Assembly: GCA_964342825.1 (NCBI GenBank)
Contig: CAYFHO010000017.1
Coordinates: forward strand, 7,881 to 71,880
Length of the DNA: 64,000 nt
Source of the DNA: AAA164-E04 sp964342825
GTDB taxonomy: Bacteria > Verrucomicrobiota > Verrucomicrobiia > Limisphaerales > AAA164-E04
Direction: 5' to 3'
The notes beneath the pieces were generated by a model, which made no database searches, had not been told where the DNA came from, and worked only from the letters and a program-made list of their open reading frames with translations. Positions 22,408 through 31,263 of this stretch are shown here, piece after piece; within the stretch, counting starts at the first letter, position 1; each line of letters starts with the position of its first letter. The translations under genes were made by a program, and so were the position numbers.

Positions 22408-24863
22408 TGTTATCTTCCTATTACAACTCGAGTTTATCAAGGAAGCTGATGCTCTTTATGATGCTTACCAGCATCACAACACTTTTACTGGCCTCTTCGG
22501 TCATGGCTGTTTTCGAAATAAAAATAGTGGTCCAGCTGACGCTCAGAGAACTCGAGACCATTGTCGACAATCTCGCGGAGAATGGTGACGATCCCATGCA
22601 AATGGCAATGCTCGGGAAATTGCAGATGCCCAACGCTAAAAATGCAGCCGACAATCTTCTGCAAATGAATGAAAGACCTGATATTGTCGCCGCATGTTTT
22701 TTGGATACCGATGGAAAGGTATTTTCCGAATACCTGAGACCGGATTCCCCCACTCCTGTCATTGAGGAGAATGAAAGGTTCAAAGAGGGTTCAGCCATCT
22801 CACTTTCGGGCGTCAAATGGGTTAAGGCCATCAGGGATGACAACGACCCCGAACAAATACTAGGTTACGTGCATCTAATGTCAGATCATTCTCTCCTGCG
22901 GGATAATATCCTGAACATCTTAATTACCAATTTGATCATTATATTCATGGGAAGTGTTTTGGCATATGTCTTATCCAAGCGCTTTGTTTTTTACATTTCA
23001 GGACCTGTTGCCAATTTGCTGAAAATTTCCCAGGACGTCGCAAGGACCGGGGATTATGACAAACGCGTAGAATGCAAAACAAATGACGAGTTAGGACAGC
23101 TCTCCCAGCAATACAACAACATGCTGGATCAAATCCAGCGTCGCGACAACGACCTGAAGAATGCTTATGCAGAATCTGAAGAAAGGCTTCATGCATTGGA
23201 AAAGGAGAGAACCGAACATCACAAGACTGTCGAACGTGAACGAAAGCTGCTCGTGGAATTAGCAGAAACCAAGCAGGTTGAGGCGGAAGAGTTAAAGACG
23301 GCAAAAGAGGAGGCTGAGACAGCCAACCGGGCTAAATCTGAATTTCTAGCCTGCATGAGCCATGAAATCAGGACTCCAATGAATGGTATCATTGGAATGA
23401 CCAATATCCTTTTGGATTCCGAAAAAATGCCTGATGAGCACAAGCATTACCTCAACTTGTCCAAACAATCCGCCGAGAACTTACTTACCATTATCAACGA
23501 TATTCTCGATCTTTCTAAATTGGAAGCTGGGCGAATGGAATTCGAATCGGTGAATTTCAATCTTCAAAACCTCCTTGAATCCACTATCGAAACCATGGCT
23601 CCGGGAGCCTATAAAAAAGGCCTGGAAATTGGCTTGAGGCACTGTAGAGATTTACCGCTTGATTTTCAAGGTGATGAAGGTCGAATCCGACAGATTCTCA
23701 CCAATTTGTTGGGCAATGCCATCAAATTCACAGATCAGGGCGGTGTCATCTTAAGTGCTACCAACAAGGGGCAAACGGGAAAAAGCACCTTCCGAATCAG
23801 ATTTGAAGTTGAAGATACAGGCGTCGGTATTTCTCCTGAAGGGAAGGATCGTTTATTCCAAAAATTCACACAAATCCATTCACCTTTCGGCAATAAAGCA
23901 GAAGGAACTGGATTGGGGCTGGCGATTACGAAGTCCTTGGTGGAAATCATGGGAGGAAACATTGGTGTTGAGAGCAATTTAGGTGAGGGCAGTCAGTTTT
24001 GGGTCGAACTCGAAATGAAATGTCTTGATGTATCTACCTTACCTCCAGCCAAATTTATCCCCAACCTTCCTACAACGATCATTTCACCCGCTCAGGTGAA
24101 TGCAACTTGCACTTCGTCCATCTTCAAGAATCTAACTAAAAATCTTGAGGTTTTTAAAACACTGGAAGATGCCAAAGCGAAGAGTACTTTCCAGGAAGGC
24201 TGGATCGTGTTGGATATTCCTGTGGGCTATGATTCAAATCAGTTGAAGGAGTTGGTCGACGAAATCAAGGCAGTTCCCAAATGGAATCATCGTCGGACTT
24301 TGGTGATTCATGCTGGACTGATCCCTTCTGATTTGATGGATGGCATATCGGAAAATGTGAACCATATATTTACCAGACCATTTTACTTCGCGACAGCATC
24401 ACGGTTTTTCCGAACAACCACACAGTCCATCAAAGAGCATGAGTTGAATTTTGAAAAATCATCTGGAACGACCTCCAAACACCGCATCCTGGTGGTGGAT
24501 GATCACCCCATCAACCAAAAAGTCGTCCAAACCATGCTGGACATGCTGGGCTATGAAGTGTCCATTGTTTCTAATGGACAGGAAGCGGTGGATTCTATCA
24601 AAAGCGGAGATTATGATTTAATACTCATGGATGTCCAAATGCCCATCATGGATGGTCTCGAAGCCACTGAAGTCATTCGATCCCTGGATGCTGATTCCTA
24701 CGGCAATAAATCCCATATCCCCATTGTGGCAGTTACAGCAAATGCGATGGTTGGCGACGACCGTCGATGCCTGGATGCCGGCATGAATGATTACCTGGCG
24801 AAACCTTTACAAAAGCAGGAGCTGCTCAGAGTTTTGGCTCAATGGATACCCACATCACATTAA
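22407..24863 (+). CDS. Hybrid sensor histidine kinase with HAMP and receiver domains
   Basis: An 818-residue inner-membrane protein. A first transmembrane segment (about 10-35), a periplasmic region (35-165), a second segment (165-190), HAMP (190-245), a coiled coil (245-310) and a HisKA domain with phospho-acceptor His319 (MSHEIRTP) follow in order. Then come a HATPase domain (GTGLGLAI), a degenerate receiver-like stretch (about 545-680), and a true receiver (690-815) with Asp742 in LILMDVQMPIMDG and the conserved Lys in LAKPL. Signal would flow from outside via YfiR to His319 and then Asp742, probably onward to an unlinked HPt protein. The ATG at 22407 is preferred over an in-frame TTG three bases upstream. 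No output domain is present. Confidence 0.92.
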   Translation: MLSSYYNSSLSRKLMLFMMLTSITTLLLASSVMAVFEIKIVVQLTLRELETIVDNLAENGDDPMQMAMLGKLQMPNAKNAADNLLQMNERPDIVAACFLDTDGKVFSEYLRPDSPTPVIEENERFKEGSAISLSGVKWVKAIRDDNDPEQILGYVHLMSDHSLLRDNILNILITNLIIIFMGSVLAYVLSKRFVFYISGPVANLLKISQDVARTGDYDKRVECKTNDELGQLSQQYNNMLDQIQRRDNDLKNAYAESEERLHALEKERTEHHKTVERERKLLVELAETKQVEAEELKTAKEEAETANRAKSEFLACMSHEIRTPMNGIIGMTNILLDSEKMPDEHKHYLNLSKQSAENLLTIINDILDLSKLEAGRMEFESVNFNLQNLLESTIETMAPGAYKKGLEIGLRHCRDLPLDFQGDEGRIRQILTNLLGNAIKFTDQGGVILSATNKGQTGKSTFRIRFEVEDTGVGISPEGKDRLFQKFTQIHSPFGNKAEGTGLGLAITKSLVEIMGGNIGVESNLGEGSQFWVELEMKCLDVSTLPPAKFIPNLPTTIISPAQVNATCTSSIFKNLTKNLEVFKTLEDAKAKSTFQEGWIVLDIPVGYDSNQLKELVDEIKAVPKWNHRRTLVIHAGLIPSDLMDGISENVNHIFTRPFYFATASRFFRTTTQSIKEHELNFEKSSGTTSKHRILVVDDHPINQKVVQTMLDMLGYEVSIVSNGQEAVDSIKSGDYDLILMDVQMPIMDGLEATEVIRSLDADSYGNKSHIPIVAVTANAMVGDDRRCLDAGMNDYLAKPLQKQELLRVLAQWIPTSH

Positions 24864-26365
24864 GCCACATGAGCAGAATCGTGGTCTCCATCGGATTCAA
24901 TCAAGTCGCTGATAGTTATTTCAGCCGCAGATTGATTACGCGAATGGATTATTTTGGAGTAAGCTTGATTACATGCATCAGGATGCTCAGCGCCGGCTTC
25001 GGAAGGAACCTTTTCAGTATCTATCTTCTGAAAAACTTGGGCTAATGTGATCTTATCAGAAGGCTTGGCAAGACTGACAAGCTGCTCGGGCTCCGCTCCC
25101 AAAAACAATAAACCACCTTCTTTCAATACCCGCACCAAATTTGAGAGGTAAGTAAGCTCCAAATTCATTTGATCGGCAATTTCATCCAGTGAAGAAGCTT
25201 TTTCACCCTTGCTGAATCTTCCCCCAACAAAGCATAACAATTTTATCGCATCCAAAACTTGTAACTTTGGTTCATCCGAGTCCATTTTGTCTTTCTCAAA
25301 CTCTCTGGCTGGGAATTGAACCAAGTAAGCCACGTGCGATCCAAAAATCAAAATGATCCAGGAAACATAAAGTCCAAGCAGGAGGATTGGGATGGCCCCA
25401 AGACTTCCGTATATTTTATTGACCGTTGCAACGTTGGAAAAATAAACCACACTCAATTGGCTGTTTAACTGCAGTAAGAGCCCCGCGGATAATCCGCCTG
25501 CGACAGCTGCCTTCAAAGTTACCCGGGTATTGGTCATGATTCTGTAAACCAGAGCACAAGCCGACCCGGTAATCATCCAGGAAAATATGAACAACAGAAA
25601 CTTCCCAAACCAGCGCATCCCCGAAATGTAGAGGGTAAAATCCTGCAAAAACGAACTCGAAGACAAGCCTGTTCCGATGATAAACAAAAATGGCATTAAG
25701 GTCAGTCCCGCCCAATACTGAGCCACACCTGCCCCCCAGCTTCGATTCCGGGGAATTTCCCAAACCTTATTAAATGTTCGCTCAATGGCACGCAGCAAAA
25801 GAATAGCGACGACGAGAAACAAAATAACACTCGTCATCCCAATGGTGCGGGTATGTATCCGGCTAACAAATTCAGCAATTTGCCTGGCAACTTCCCTCCT
25901 CCTCCCATTCTGACCTGTTTGAGAAATGTTTAAGATTTTGGATATACTTTGAGGTGTGGTGGAATGCTCCCAAACTTCGTCGGTTCGAAACCCTTTTTCC
26001 ATTTTATCATCTGGTTCCACCGAGGCCATATGCCCCACCTGTTCCGCACTACCATCTATTTCATCGCGTAACTCAAGATCCAACATCGGAGCAACGGTTT
26101 TGACCATCGTATCGATCCATACTTCAACCTCCGCCCTTCCTTCCTCTCCATCTTTGAACATCAGGCTAGTAGCAACACTTAAACCAACAGCAAGCACCGG
26201 AATGAGGCCAACCAGGGTGGTGTAGGACAATGAAGACGCATGAACAAAACCGGAATTTTTGATAAATCGTTTGACAGCAGAAGGCCACAAACTCAGCCAA
26301 TGCATGATGACCGAAACACCATTCAAAGATTCAGTTTGATTTGTTTTTTGTGCTTCCTGAGGCAT
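24860..26365 (-). CDS. YihY/BrkB-family membrane protein with C-terminal winged-helix region
   Basis: A 501-residue protein. The core is the six-helix YihY/BrkB fold (once called ribonuclease BN), beginning FVHASSLSYTTLVGLIPVLAVG; the family role is not established. Between the first helix and the rest there is a soluble loop of roughly 110 residues (about 70-170) that is not part of the minimal family. After the last helix (about 365) comes a soluble tail of 130 residues with a pattern like an Rrf2-type or other winged helix (LDEIADQMNLELTYLSNLVRVLKEGGLL). The gene converges on the hybrid kinase gene and overlaps its last four bases. It lies downstream of a PEGA pseudokinase gene on the same strand, 54 bases apart. 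Confidence 0.85.
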   Translation of the reverse strand: MPQEAQKTNQTESLNGVSVIMHWLSLWPSAVKRFIKNSGFVHASSLSYTTLVGLIPVLAVGLSVATSLMFKDGEEGRAEVEVWIDTMVKTVAPMLDLELRDEIDGSAEQVGHMASVEPDDKMEKGFRTDEVWEHSTTPQSISKILNISQTGQNGRRREVARQIAEFVSRIHTRTIGMTSVILFLVVAILLLRAIERTFNKVWEIPRNRSWGAGVAQYWAGLTLMPFLFIIGTGLSSSSFLQDFTLYISGMRWFGKFLLFIFSWMITGSACALVYRIMTNTRVTLKAAVAGGLSAGLLLQLNSQLSVVYFSNVATVNKIYGSLGAIPILLLGLYVSWIILIFGSHVAYLVQFPAREFEKDKMDSDEPKLQVLDAIKLLCFVGGRFSKGEKASSLDEIADQMNLELTYLSNLVRVLKEGGLLFLGAEPEQLVSLAKPSDKITLAQVFQKIDTEKVPSEAGAEHPDACNQAYSKIIHSRNQSAAEITISDLIESDGDHDSAHVA

Positions 26366-26419
26366 TGAAAATAGGTTTTGGCTTTGATGATGAGAATGTC
26401 CCTTTGAGTAAACTAATTC

Positions 26420-28222
26420 CTAATTACCAGATTCTACAAGGGACCAACGGATTGAATTGAGTTTATCTGAGCTTATTTCAATGACTTCCGAACGGGTTGA
26501 ATATCCGGGCTTTCGCAGTTCCAATTCAATGCTCCCTTTTATCAAACCATCAATAGTCAAGGGGGTTAAACCCTTGCGTTCAGAATTGATAAACACCTCA
26601 GCACGGTCAGGGTAAGATTGCACCTGCAATCGACACCCATCAAACACAGCAACGATATCCATGCCTTTTGGATGGTATCCGTTTACAAGAACCGCCTTTG
26701 TCAAAGTTTCGCCATTCATCGAGAATTGAATCAGATAATCCCCGGATAGCAATGGAATACTAACTGGCGTAAGTCCTGTTATCCATTCTCCGGAAGAATT
26801 TTGAAACCTGTATGTACCGCCAGAAGGTTGAGTCGATAATTTGACCTCGGTCAGCGGTTCGGAAAGCTGAATCTCAATCACGTTTGTTTTTCCTGATTCC
26901 AGGAAAGGATACAAGTTAGTAGGAGAGTGACCGACCGAAAGGACAGACAATTGATAGGCACCTTCCTGCATTTGAGTCCATTGCGCAGGTGAGAACTCCT
27001 CTAAAACATCTTTGATTCCTGGCCCAGACAGGCTTAACAATGCTTCCTCCGGTGCCGTACGAACAATCAAGGTACTGCTGCCCTTGACAACCGACTTGTC
27101 TAAATCATTTGGGGCCGCTTCACGGACATCCAAGATAAGGGTTTGGTTAAAAGTTTGACGTGCCTCCAACTGTTCCTGTGCAATTTGTTTTTGATGCCTG
27201 TCAGCAATGAACCACCCACCCAGAATGATGACAGCAAATGAGAGCAAGACCAAAAGGGATTGAAGACTGAATAATCCCCTGATCAACATTCGGGCGCGTT
27301 CCGATGCATCAGGTGCCATATGTTCCAGGGATTCTACCGGATCATCCTCCAGGGCTTCGCCAAGACCGAATCCCAGTAGAGCAGACAGGCGGAGGGCTGT
27401 ATTCGGGCGATTCGTAGCATCTTCGTCGAGGGCATCCATGAGGGCTTTCTTCACATTTTTTGGTACCAGAAGATTCCCAAACCGGACTTTACCCTGGAGG
27501 TCCACATGCTTGGGCAGCTCGATATGGATTCCAAAGTGGCGAATACTCTCAAGCAGTATGGATGCCATTGAGAAAACTTCATCGGCCTGCCGGCAAACAC
27601 CCGTTTCAAGACATTCTGAAGTGGCATGGATATCCCAAGATTCTGGTATGGGTTTATCGGTGATCTCCCTGATCACTTCCAAGGCTAATCTGTCCAATTG
27701 CGCTCCGAGAAAAACCACCTCATCGTCAGCTGTAAATCGAATATGCTCAGGACTGAGCCTTCCATGCAGTCTGGTCAACTTATGTTCCTGCACCAGATGA
27801 TGCATCACCTTTTCAATCAGAGGTTCAATATCTACCCAATTCGCTTTGGCCCCCTCCTGATGCAACCGATTCTCAAGAGGATTTCCGGCATGAGTAGATA
27901 AAACTACAAAAGGGTAAGGTTTGGCGTTTGGCTCCATGTGAATGATCGAATGCCATTCGGCATCAACCGATTCACCCCATTGCAACAAACGTTCGAAAAA
28001 ACTTTCCAATGCTGATGTATCCTTGACGACAAGCTCAGGGGGAAAGTAGAGAATCACGTCCTTATCTTCGTCACGATCTGTTGCGGTCCAATATGCGCTT
28101 GATTCAGGAGTTTGAAAAAGCTCTTCACGCAGCATGAATCTGGACTGGGACAGACGTTGACCAGGTTGCAACATGGAAACTCTCAACCTCTCGTGAAATT
28201 CATTTGAAAACAAGTCACTCAT
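26420..28222 (-). CDS. Membrane-bound pseudokinase with PEGA domains
   Basis: A 600-residue protein. The first 270 residues resemble a Ser/Thr protein kinase, but the catalytic loop reads HGRLSPEHI (153-161) instead of HRDLKPxN, the DFG site reads LGA, and the VAIK lysine strand is not recognisable, so phosphotransfer is unlikely. A single transmembrane helix follows at about 315-340. The outer part contains PEGA-type beta domains, the clearest near residues 520-585 (VQSYPDRAEVFINSERKGLTPLTI). PEGA domains are often surface-exposed and bind cell envelope components (family knowledge). The cytoplasmic pseudokinase might act as a scaffold. It probably forms an operon with the downstream YihY-type gene. 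Confidence 0.8.
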   Translation of the reverse strand: MSDLFSNEFHERLRVSMLQPGQRLSQSRFMLREELFQTPESSAYWTATDRDEDKDVILYFPPELVVKDTSALESFFERLLQWGESVDAEWHSIIHMEPNAKPYPFVVLSTHAGNPLENRLHQEGAKANWVDIEPLIEKVMHHLVQEHKLTRLHGRLSPEHIRFTADDEVVFLGAQLDRLALEVIREITDKPIPESWDIHATSECLETGVCRQADEVFSMASILLESIRHFGIHIELPKHVDLQGKVRFGNLLVPKNVKKALMDALDEDATNRPNTALRLSALLGFGLGEALEDDPVESLEHMAPDASERARMLIRGLFSLQSLLVLLSFAVIILGGWFIADRHQKQIAQEQLEARQTFNQTLILDVREAAPNDLDKSVVKGSSTLIVRTAPEEALLSLSGPGIKDVLEEFSPAQWTQMQEGAYQLSVLSVGHSPTNLYPFLESGKTNVIEIQLSEPLTEVKLSTQPSGGTYRFQNSSGEWITGLTPVSIPLLSGDYLIQFSMNGETLTKAVLVNGYHPKGMDIVAVFDGCRLQVQSYPDRAEVFINSERKGLTPLTIDGLIKGSIELELRKPGYSTRSEVIEISSDKLNSIRWSLVESGN

Positions 28223-28392
28223 GTAGACTTACAATAGTTCTTCAGATATTTCCCAAATGCCAGATGGCTGCTCGACTAGTGTGGAAAGATGGAATCATTT
28301 GACCCCAGTATTGTGCACAAAATCCACCCCAACTCCAACGTAAAACAGATCTATCATTGCTTCCAAAACTGAAGCCCATATAGTCGAGAAAA

Positions 28393-29811
28393 ATGAAGAA
28401 CAACCAAGTTTTGCCATTGAGTGTACCTGCGGTAAGCCCAGAATTGGATCCGAACTTTAGACCTGCCATTCTGGCACAAAAGGCCTTCTTGAACGCAGCC
28501 AGTTCAACCGATTCGATCCAAAAGATTCATTTGGTGTTGAAACGTCCAGATGGGAGTGCCTACAAATTTCAAACATGTATCCTGGATTCCAGCGAACCAC
28601 ACTCTATCCATAACTTTTTCTTTCTTGAGAGATTCATAAAAGTATTACTTTGGTCACGCGGATCTGCGAAAATTTACTGTACGGCACCGCAGAGCTTATG
28701 TGATCAGCTCAACCACCATTACCGCGACCATCCCGTTGGGCAATGGGACGCAGACATGATGGGGCGCCGTATCTTTGAGGAAAGTTTTGAAATCATTCAT
28801 TGTAAAGAATCGGATTTGCCAGAAGAAAACAGCCAGGCAGCCAATTTGGGGCGACACCTGAAAGGTTGCCGAATTGGTTTTGATCTCGGAGGCAGCGACC
28901 GCAAAATAGCTGCTTTGATCGACGGTAAAACCGTTTTCTCAGAAGAAATTATCTGGGATCCAATACCTCAATCTGATCCACAATGGCACTATGACAACAT
29001 CATGGATACCCTGAAGCTGGCAGCTTCAAAATTGCCCAGAGTAGATGCCATAGGAGGGAGTGCTGCCGGGGTATATGTCAACAACCGAGTCAAAGTAGCT
29101 TCTTTGTTTAGAGGAGTTTCCGAAGAACTTTTTAACAGCCGAGTTAAAGACATTTTTCTCGAATTGAAACATGCCTGGAACGATATCCCATTCGAGGTGG
29201 TTAACGATGGCGAAGTGACAGCCTTGGCTGGATCCATGAATTTGAATCAAAACTCTGTTCTCGGTATAGCCATGGGAACCAACCAGGCTGCGGGCTTTGT
29301 GACTCCTGATGGCCAAATTACCCCCTGGTTAAACGAACTGGCTTTTGTGCCGGTGGATTTCCACCCGAATGCCCCCAAGGACGAATGGTCAGGTGATGTG
29401 GGTTGTGGAGTGCAGTATTTTTCTCAACAGGCTGTTGCTCGCCTGATTCCAAAAGCAGGCATCGATGTCCCTCAGGGCATGCCCTTCCCTGAACAGTTGA
29501 TCGTTGTCCAAAATTTAATGGCAAACAACGATCCTAAAGCTGCAGCTATATACAAGACGATGGGAGTTTATCTTGGATATGCATTGGCGCAGTACAGTCA
29601 GATCTATGAATATGAACACCTGTTGATGCTTGGCCGTGTTATGACCGGAACAGGTGCCGATTTAATGATCGAAAAGGCGAAAGAAGTTTTGGCAACGGAA
29701 TTTCAGGATCTTTCAAATAAAATCCAATTCCACATACCAGATGAAAAGCAAAAAAGACACGGACAGGCCATGGCCGCTGCAAGTCTGCCATCTCCGGTCA
29801 GCAATTCATGA
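28393..29811 (+). CDS. ROK-family protein (sugar kinase-like)
   Basis: A 472-residue cytoplasmic protein. Residues 160-470 form an ASKHA-fold ROK domain with phosphate-1 motif GFDLGGSDRKIAAL, a NDGEVTALAGS segment containing the likely catalytic Asp, and the phosphate-2 motif LGIAMGTNQAAGFV. The CxCGxxGC zinc motif typical of many ROK kinases is not seen; only one DVGCGV segment appears. An N-terminal extension of about 160 residues precedes the domain and shows no family I know. No helix-turn-helix is evident, so a kinase or pseudokinase is more likely than a repressor. Substrate unknown. It converges on the DUF5069 gene with only three bases between the stops. Confidence 0.8.
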   Translation: MKNNQVLPLSVPAVSPELDPNFRPAILAQKAFLNAASSTDSIQKIHLVLKRPDGSAYKFQTCILDSSEPHSIHNFFFLERFIKVLLWSRGSAKIYCTAPQSLCDQLNHHYRDHPVGQWDADMMGRRIFEESFEIIHCKESDLPEENSQAANLGRHLKGCRIGFDLGGSDRKIAALIDGKTVFSEEIIWDPIPQSDPQWHYDNIMDTLKLAASKLPRVDAIGGSAAGVYVNNRVKVASLFRGVSEELFNSRVKDIFLELKHAWNDIPFEVVNDGEVTALAGSMNLNQNSVLGIAMGTNQAAGFVTPDGQITPWLNELAFVPVDFHPNAPKDEWSGDVGCGVQYFSQQAVARLIPKAGIDVPQGMPFPEQLIVVQNLMANNDPKAAAIYKTMGVYLGYALAQYSQIYEYEHLLMLGRVMTGTGADLMIEKAKEVLATEFQDLSNKIQFHIPDEKQKRHGQAMAAASLPSPVSNS

Positions 29812-29814
29812 CTT

Positions 29815-30354
29815 CTATCCACCGTTACGTAGGGCATTTAAGATGACCTGATCATCATCACCAGCTTCCCATACGATTTCCAGGAACTGGGGGAGGGTCA
29901 AACCGTAAGAGGCTACAAAGGGACGATCTCCTCCACATCCATACATGGTGTCATTGTCCAGTTCACCTCTCAGTTTGGCTCGGGCTTTTGCTATGATACG
30001 TGGTAACCAGGGGATTCCGTCCAGGGGCTGTGGTTTGGGGGGCAATTGGCTGGCAGGAATGATCCTTTCACTCAAAACACCGTTTTGGACTTCACGAAAA
30101 TATCGTTCCCTGATAGCTGCGACCTGATAAGCCGTTTCAAAATCGGGCTCACCGTATTTGCAACGATCTTCAACGAAATCAAATAATTCCTGAGGCTTGC
30201 ACCCAATAGTTGCAAGAAAAGCTGTTTCCTCGGAAGAAAAGAATGAGTCTACATCACGATGGCCGGATTGATATTTTTCCAATCCCTGTTCGAAGATAGT
30301 TTGAAACTTATTTGCCCATTCTGCTTTGTCAATGCCCATGCTGAAAATTTGCAT
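29815..30354 (-). CDS. DUF5069-family protein
   Basis: A 179-residue soluble protein. The core motif GIPWLPRIIAKARAKLRGELD followed by YGCGGDRPF matches DUF5069, a family common in PVC and cyanobacterial genomes without assigned function. It has no signal peptide and no catalytic motif I can defend. The length is slightly longer than the minimal domain because of the N-terminal helix-rich region (residues 1-80). Start: ATG at 30354, or at 30339 if MGIDKAEW begins the protein. It is a single-gene unit between two convergent/divergent neighbours. Confidence 0.8.
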   Translation of the reverse strand: MQIFSMGIDKAEWANKFQTIFEQGLEKYQSGHRDVDSFFSSEETAFLATIGCKPQELFDFVEDRCKYGEPDFETAYQVAAIRERYFREVQNGVLSERIIPASQLPPKPQPLDGIPWLPRIIAKARAKLRGELDNDTMYGCGGDRPFVASYGLTLPQFLEIVWEAGDDDQVILNALRNGG

Positions 30355-30430
30355 GGAATCTCATTCTTGTCCAATCTTCGTTTGAATTTTTACCTTTAAG
30401 TCACCAAGCAACTCAGTCCATCATCAACCC

Positions 30431-31240
30431 ATGACAAACCGATTTGATTTAACGGGAGAAGTTGCAGTGATTATTGGAGGTACCGGCAGCTTGGGAGGTG
30501 CTATTGCTCAGGGCTTGGCAGATGCAGGCAGCCAAGTCATCATTCTTGGCCGGAATGCCTCCAATGGCGAAATTAAAGCAGCTGTCATTCGAGAGAAAGG
30601 CGGCAAGTCAAATTATGTAAAAGCTGATGCCATGAGTGCAGAGAGTCTGAAAGAGGCGCATGAGACTATTCGTAATCAATTTGGACCGCCAACCATACTC
30701 GTCAATGCCGCAGGAGGAAATGATCCAAAAACGACCTTGTCAGGTGATTTCACATTTGAACAGATACCCTTGGAAGCCTGGAGAGGAAACTTTGATCTCA
30801 ATCTGGTGGGTGGAGTGTTGTTGCCTTGCCAGGAGTTTTGTCCTTCTATGATTCAGTCTGGGAAAGGTAGTGTGATCAACATTGCCAGCGTCTCAGCTCA
30901 CATCCCCTTGTCAAAAGTTGTTGCTTATTCCGCAGCCAAGGCGGCAGTGTTAAGTCTGAGTCAATTCCTCGCTCGAGAATGGGCAGGCTCCGGCGTAAGG
31001 GTCAATACCATCACTCCTGGATTCTTCCCCGCTGAGCAGAATCGAAAAATTCTTTTCAACGAAGATGGTACCCCCACCGAAAGAGCCGGTTCCATCATGG
31101 CGCATACCCCCATGGGAAGGTTCGGAGACGCAGAAGAATTAATTGGGGCGGCAGTCTTCCTCGCAAGCCAGGCCGCGAGTAGCTTCGTCACTGGCACCGA
31201 TATCCGAGTCGACGGAGGCTTCTTGAGTCAGACCATTTGA
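30431..31240 (+). CDS. SDR-family oxidoreductase, mannonate/fructuronate dehydrogenase-like
   Basis: A 269-residue short-chain dehydrogenase/reductase: cofactor motif GGTGSLG (17-23), the NAAGGND segment, catalytic Ser at 153 or 155 (INIASVSA), Tyr166 and Lys170 (YSAAK). Sequence flavour (NAAGGNDPKTT, LNLVGGVLLPCQEF) recalls D-mannonate oxidoreductases of the SDR type, which interconvert D-mannonate and D-fructuronate with NAD(P). The identification of the substrate is by resemblance only. The next gene, 23 bases downstream, is a LarA-type racemase/epimerase homolog, which also acts on hydroxy- or sugar acids, so the two probably form a pathway. Confidence 0.82.
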   Translation: MTNRFDLTGEVAVIIGGTGSLGGAIAQGLADAGSQVIILGRNASNGEIKAAVIREKGGKSNYVKADAMSAESLKEAHETIRNQFGPPTILVNAAGGNDPKTTLSGDFTFEQIPLEAWRGNFDLNLVGGVLLPCQEFCPSMIQSGKGSVINIASVSAHIPLSKVVAYSAAKAAVLSLSQFLAREWAGSGVRVNTITPGFFPAEQNRKILFNEDGTPTERAGSIMAHTPMGRFGDAEELIGAAVFLASQAASSFVTGTDIRVDGGFLSQTI

Positions 31241-31263
31241 TCCAACAAAGACATTAGAATGTT

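Noticed and set aside
28321..28345. AACTCCAAC upstream of the ROK gene as another repeat copy
   Set aside because: Only nine bases match and the palindromic core is missing; likely chance.
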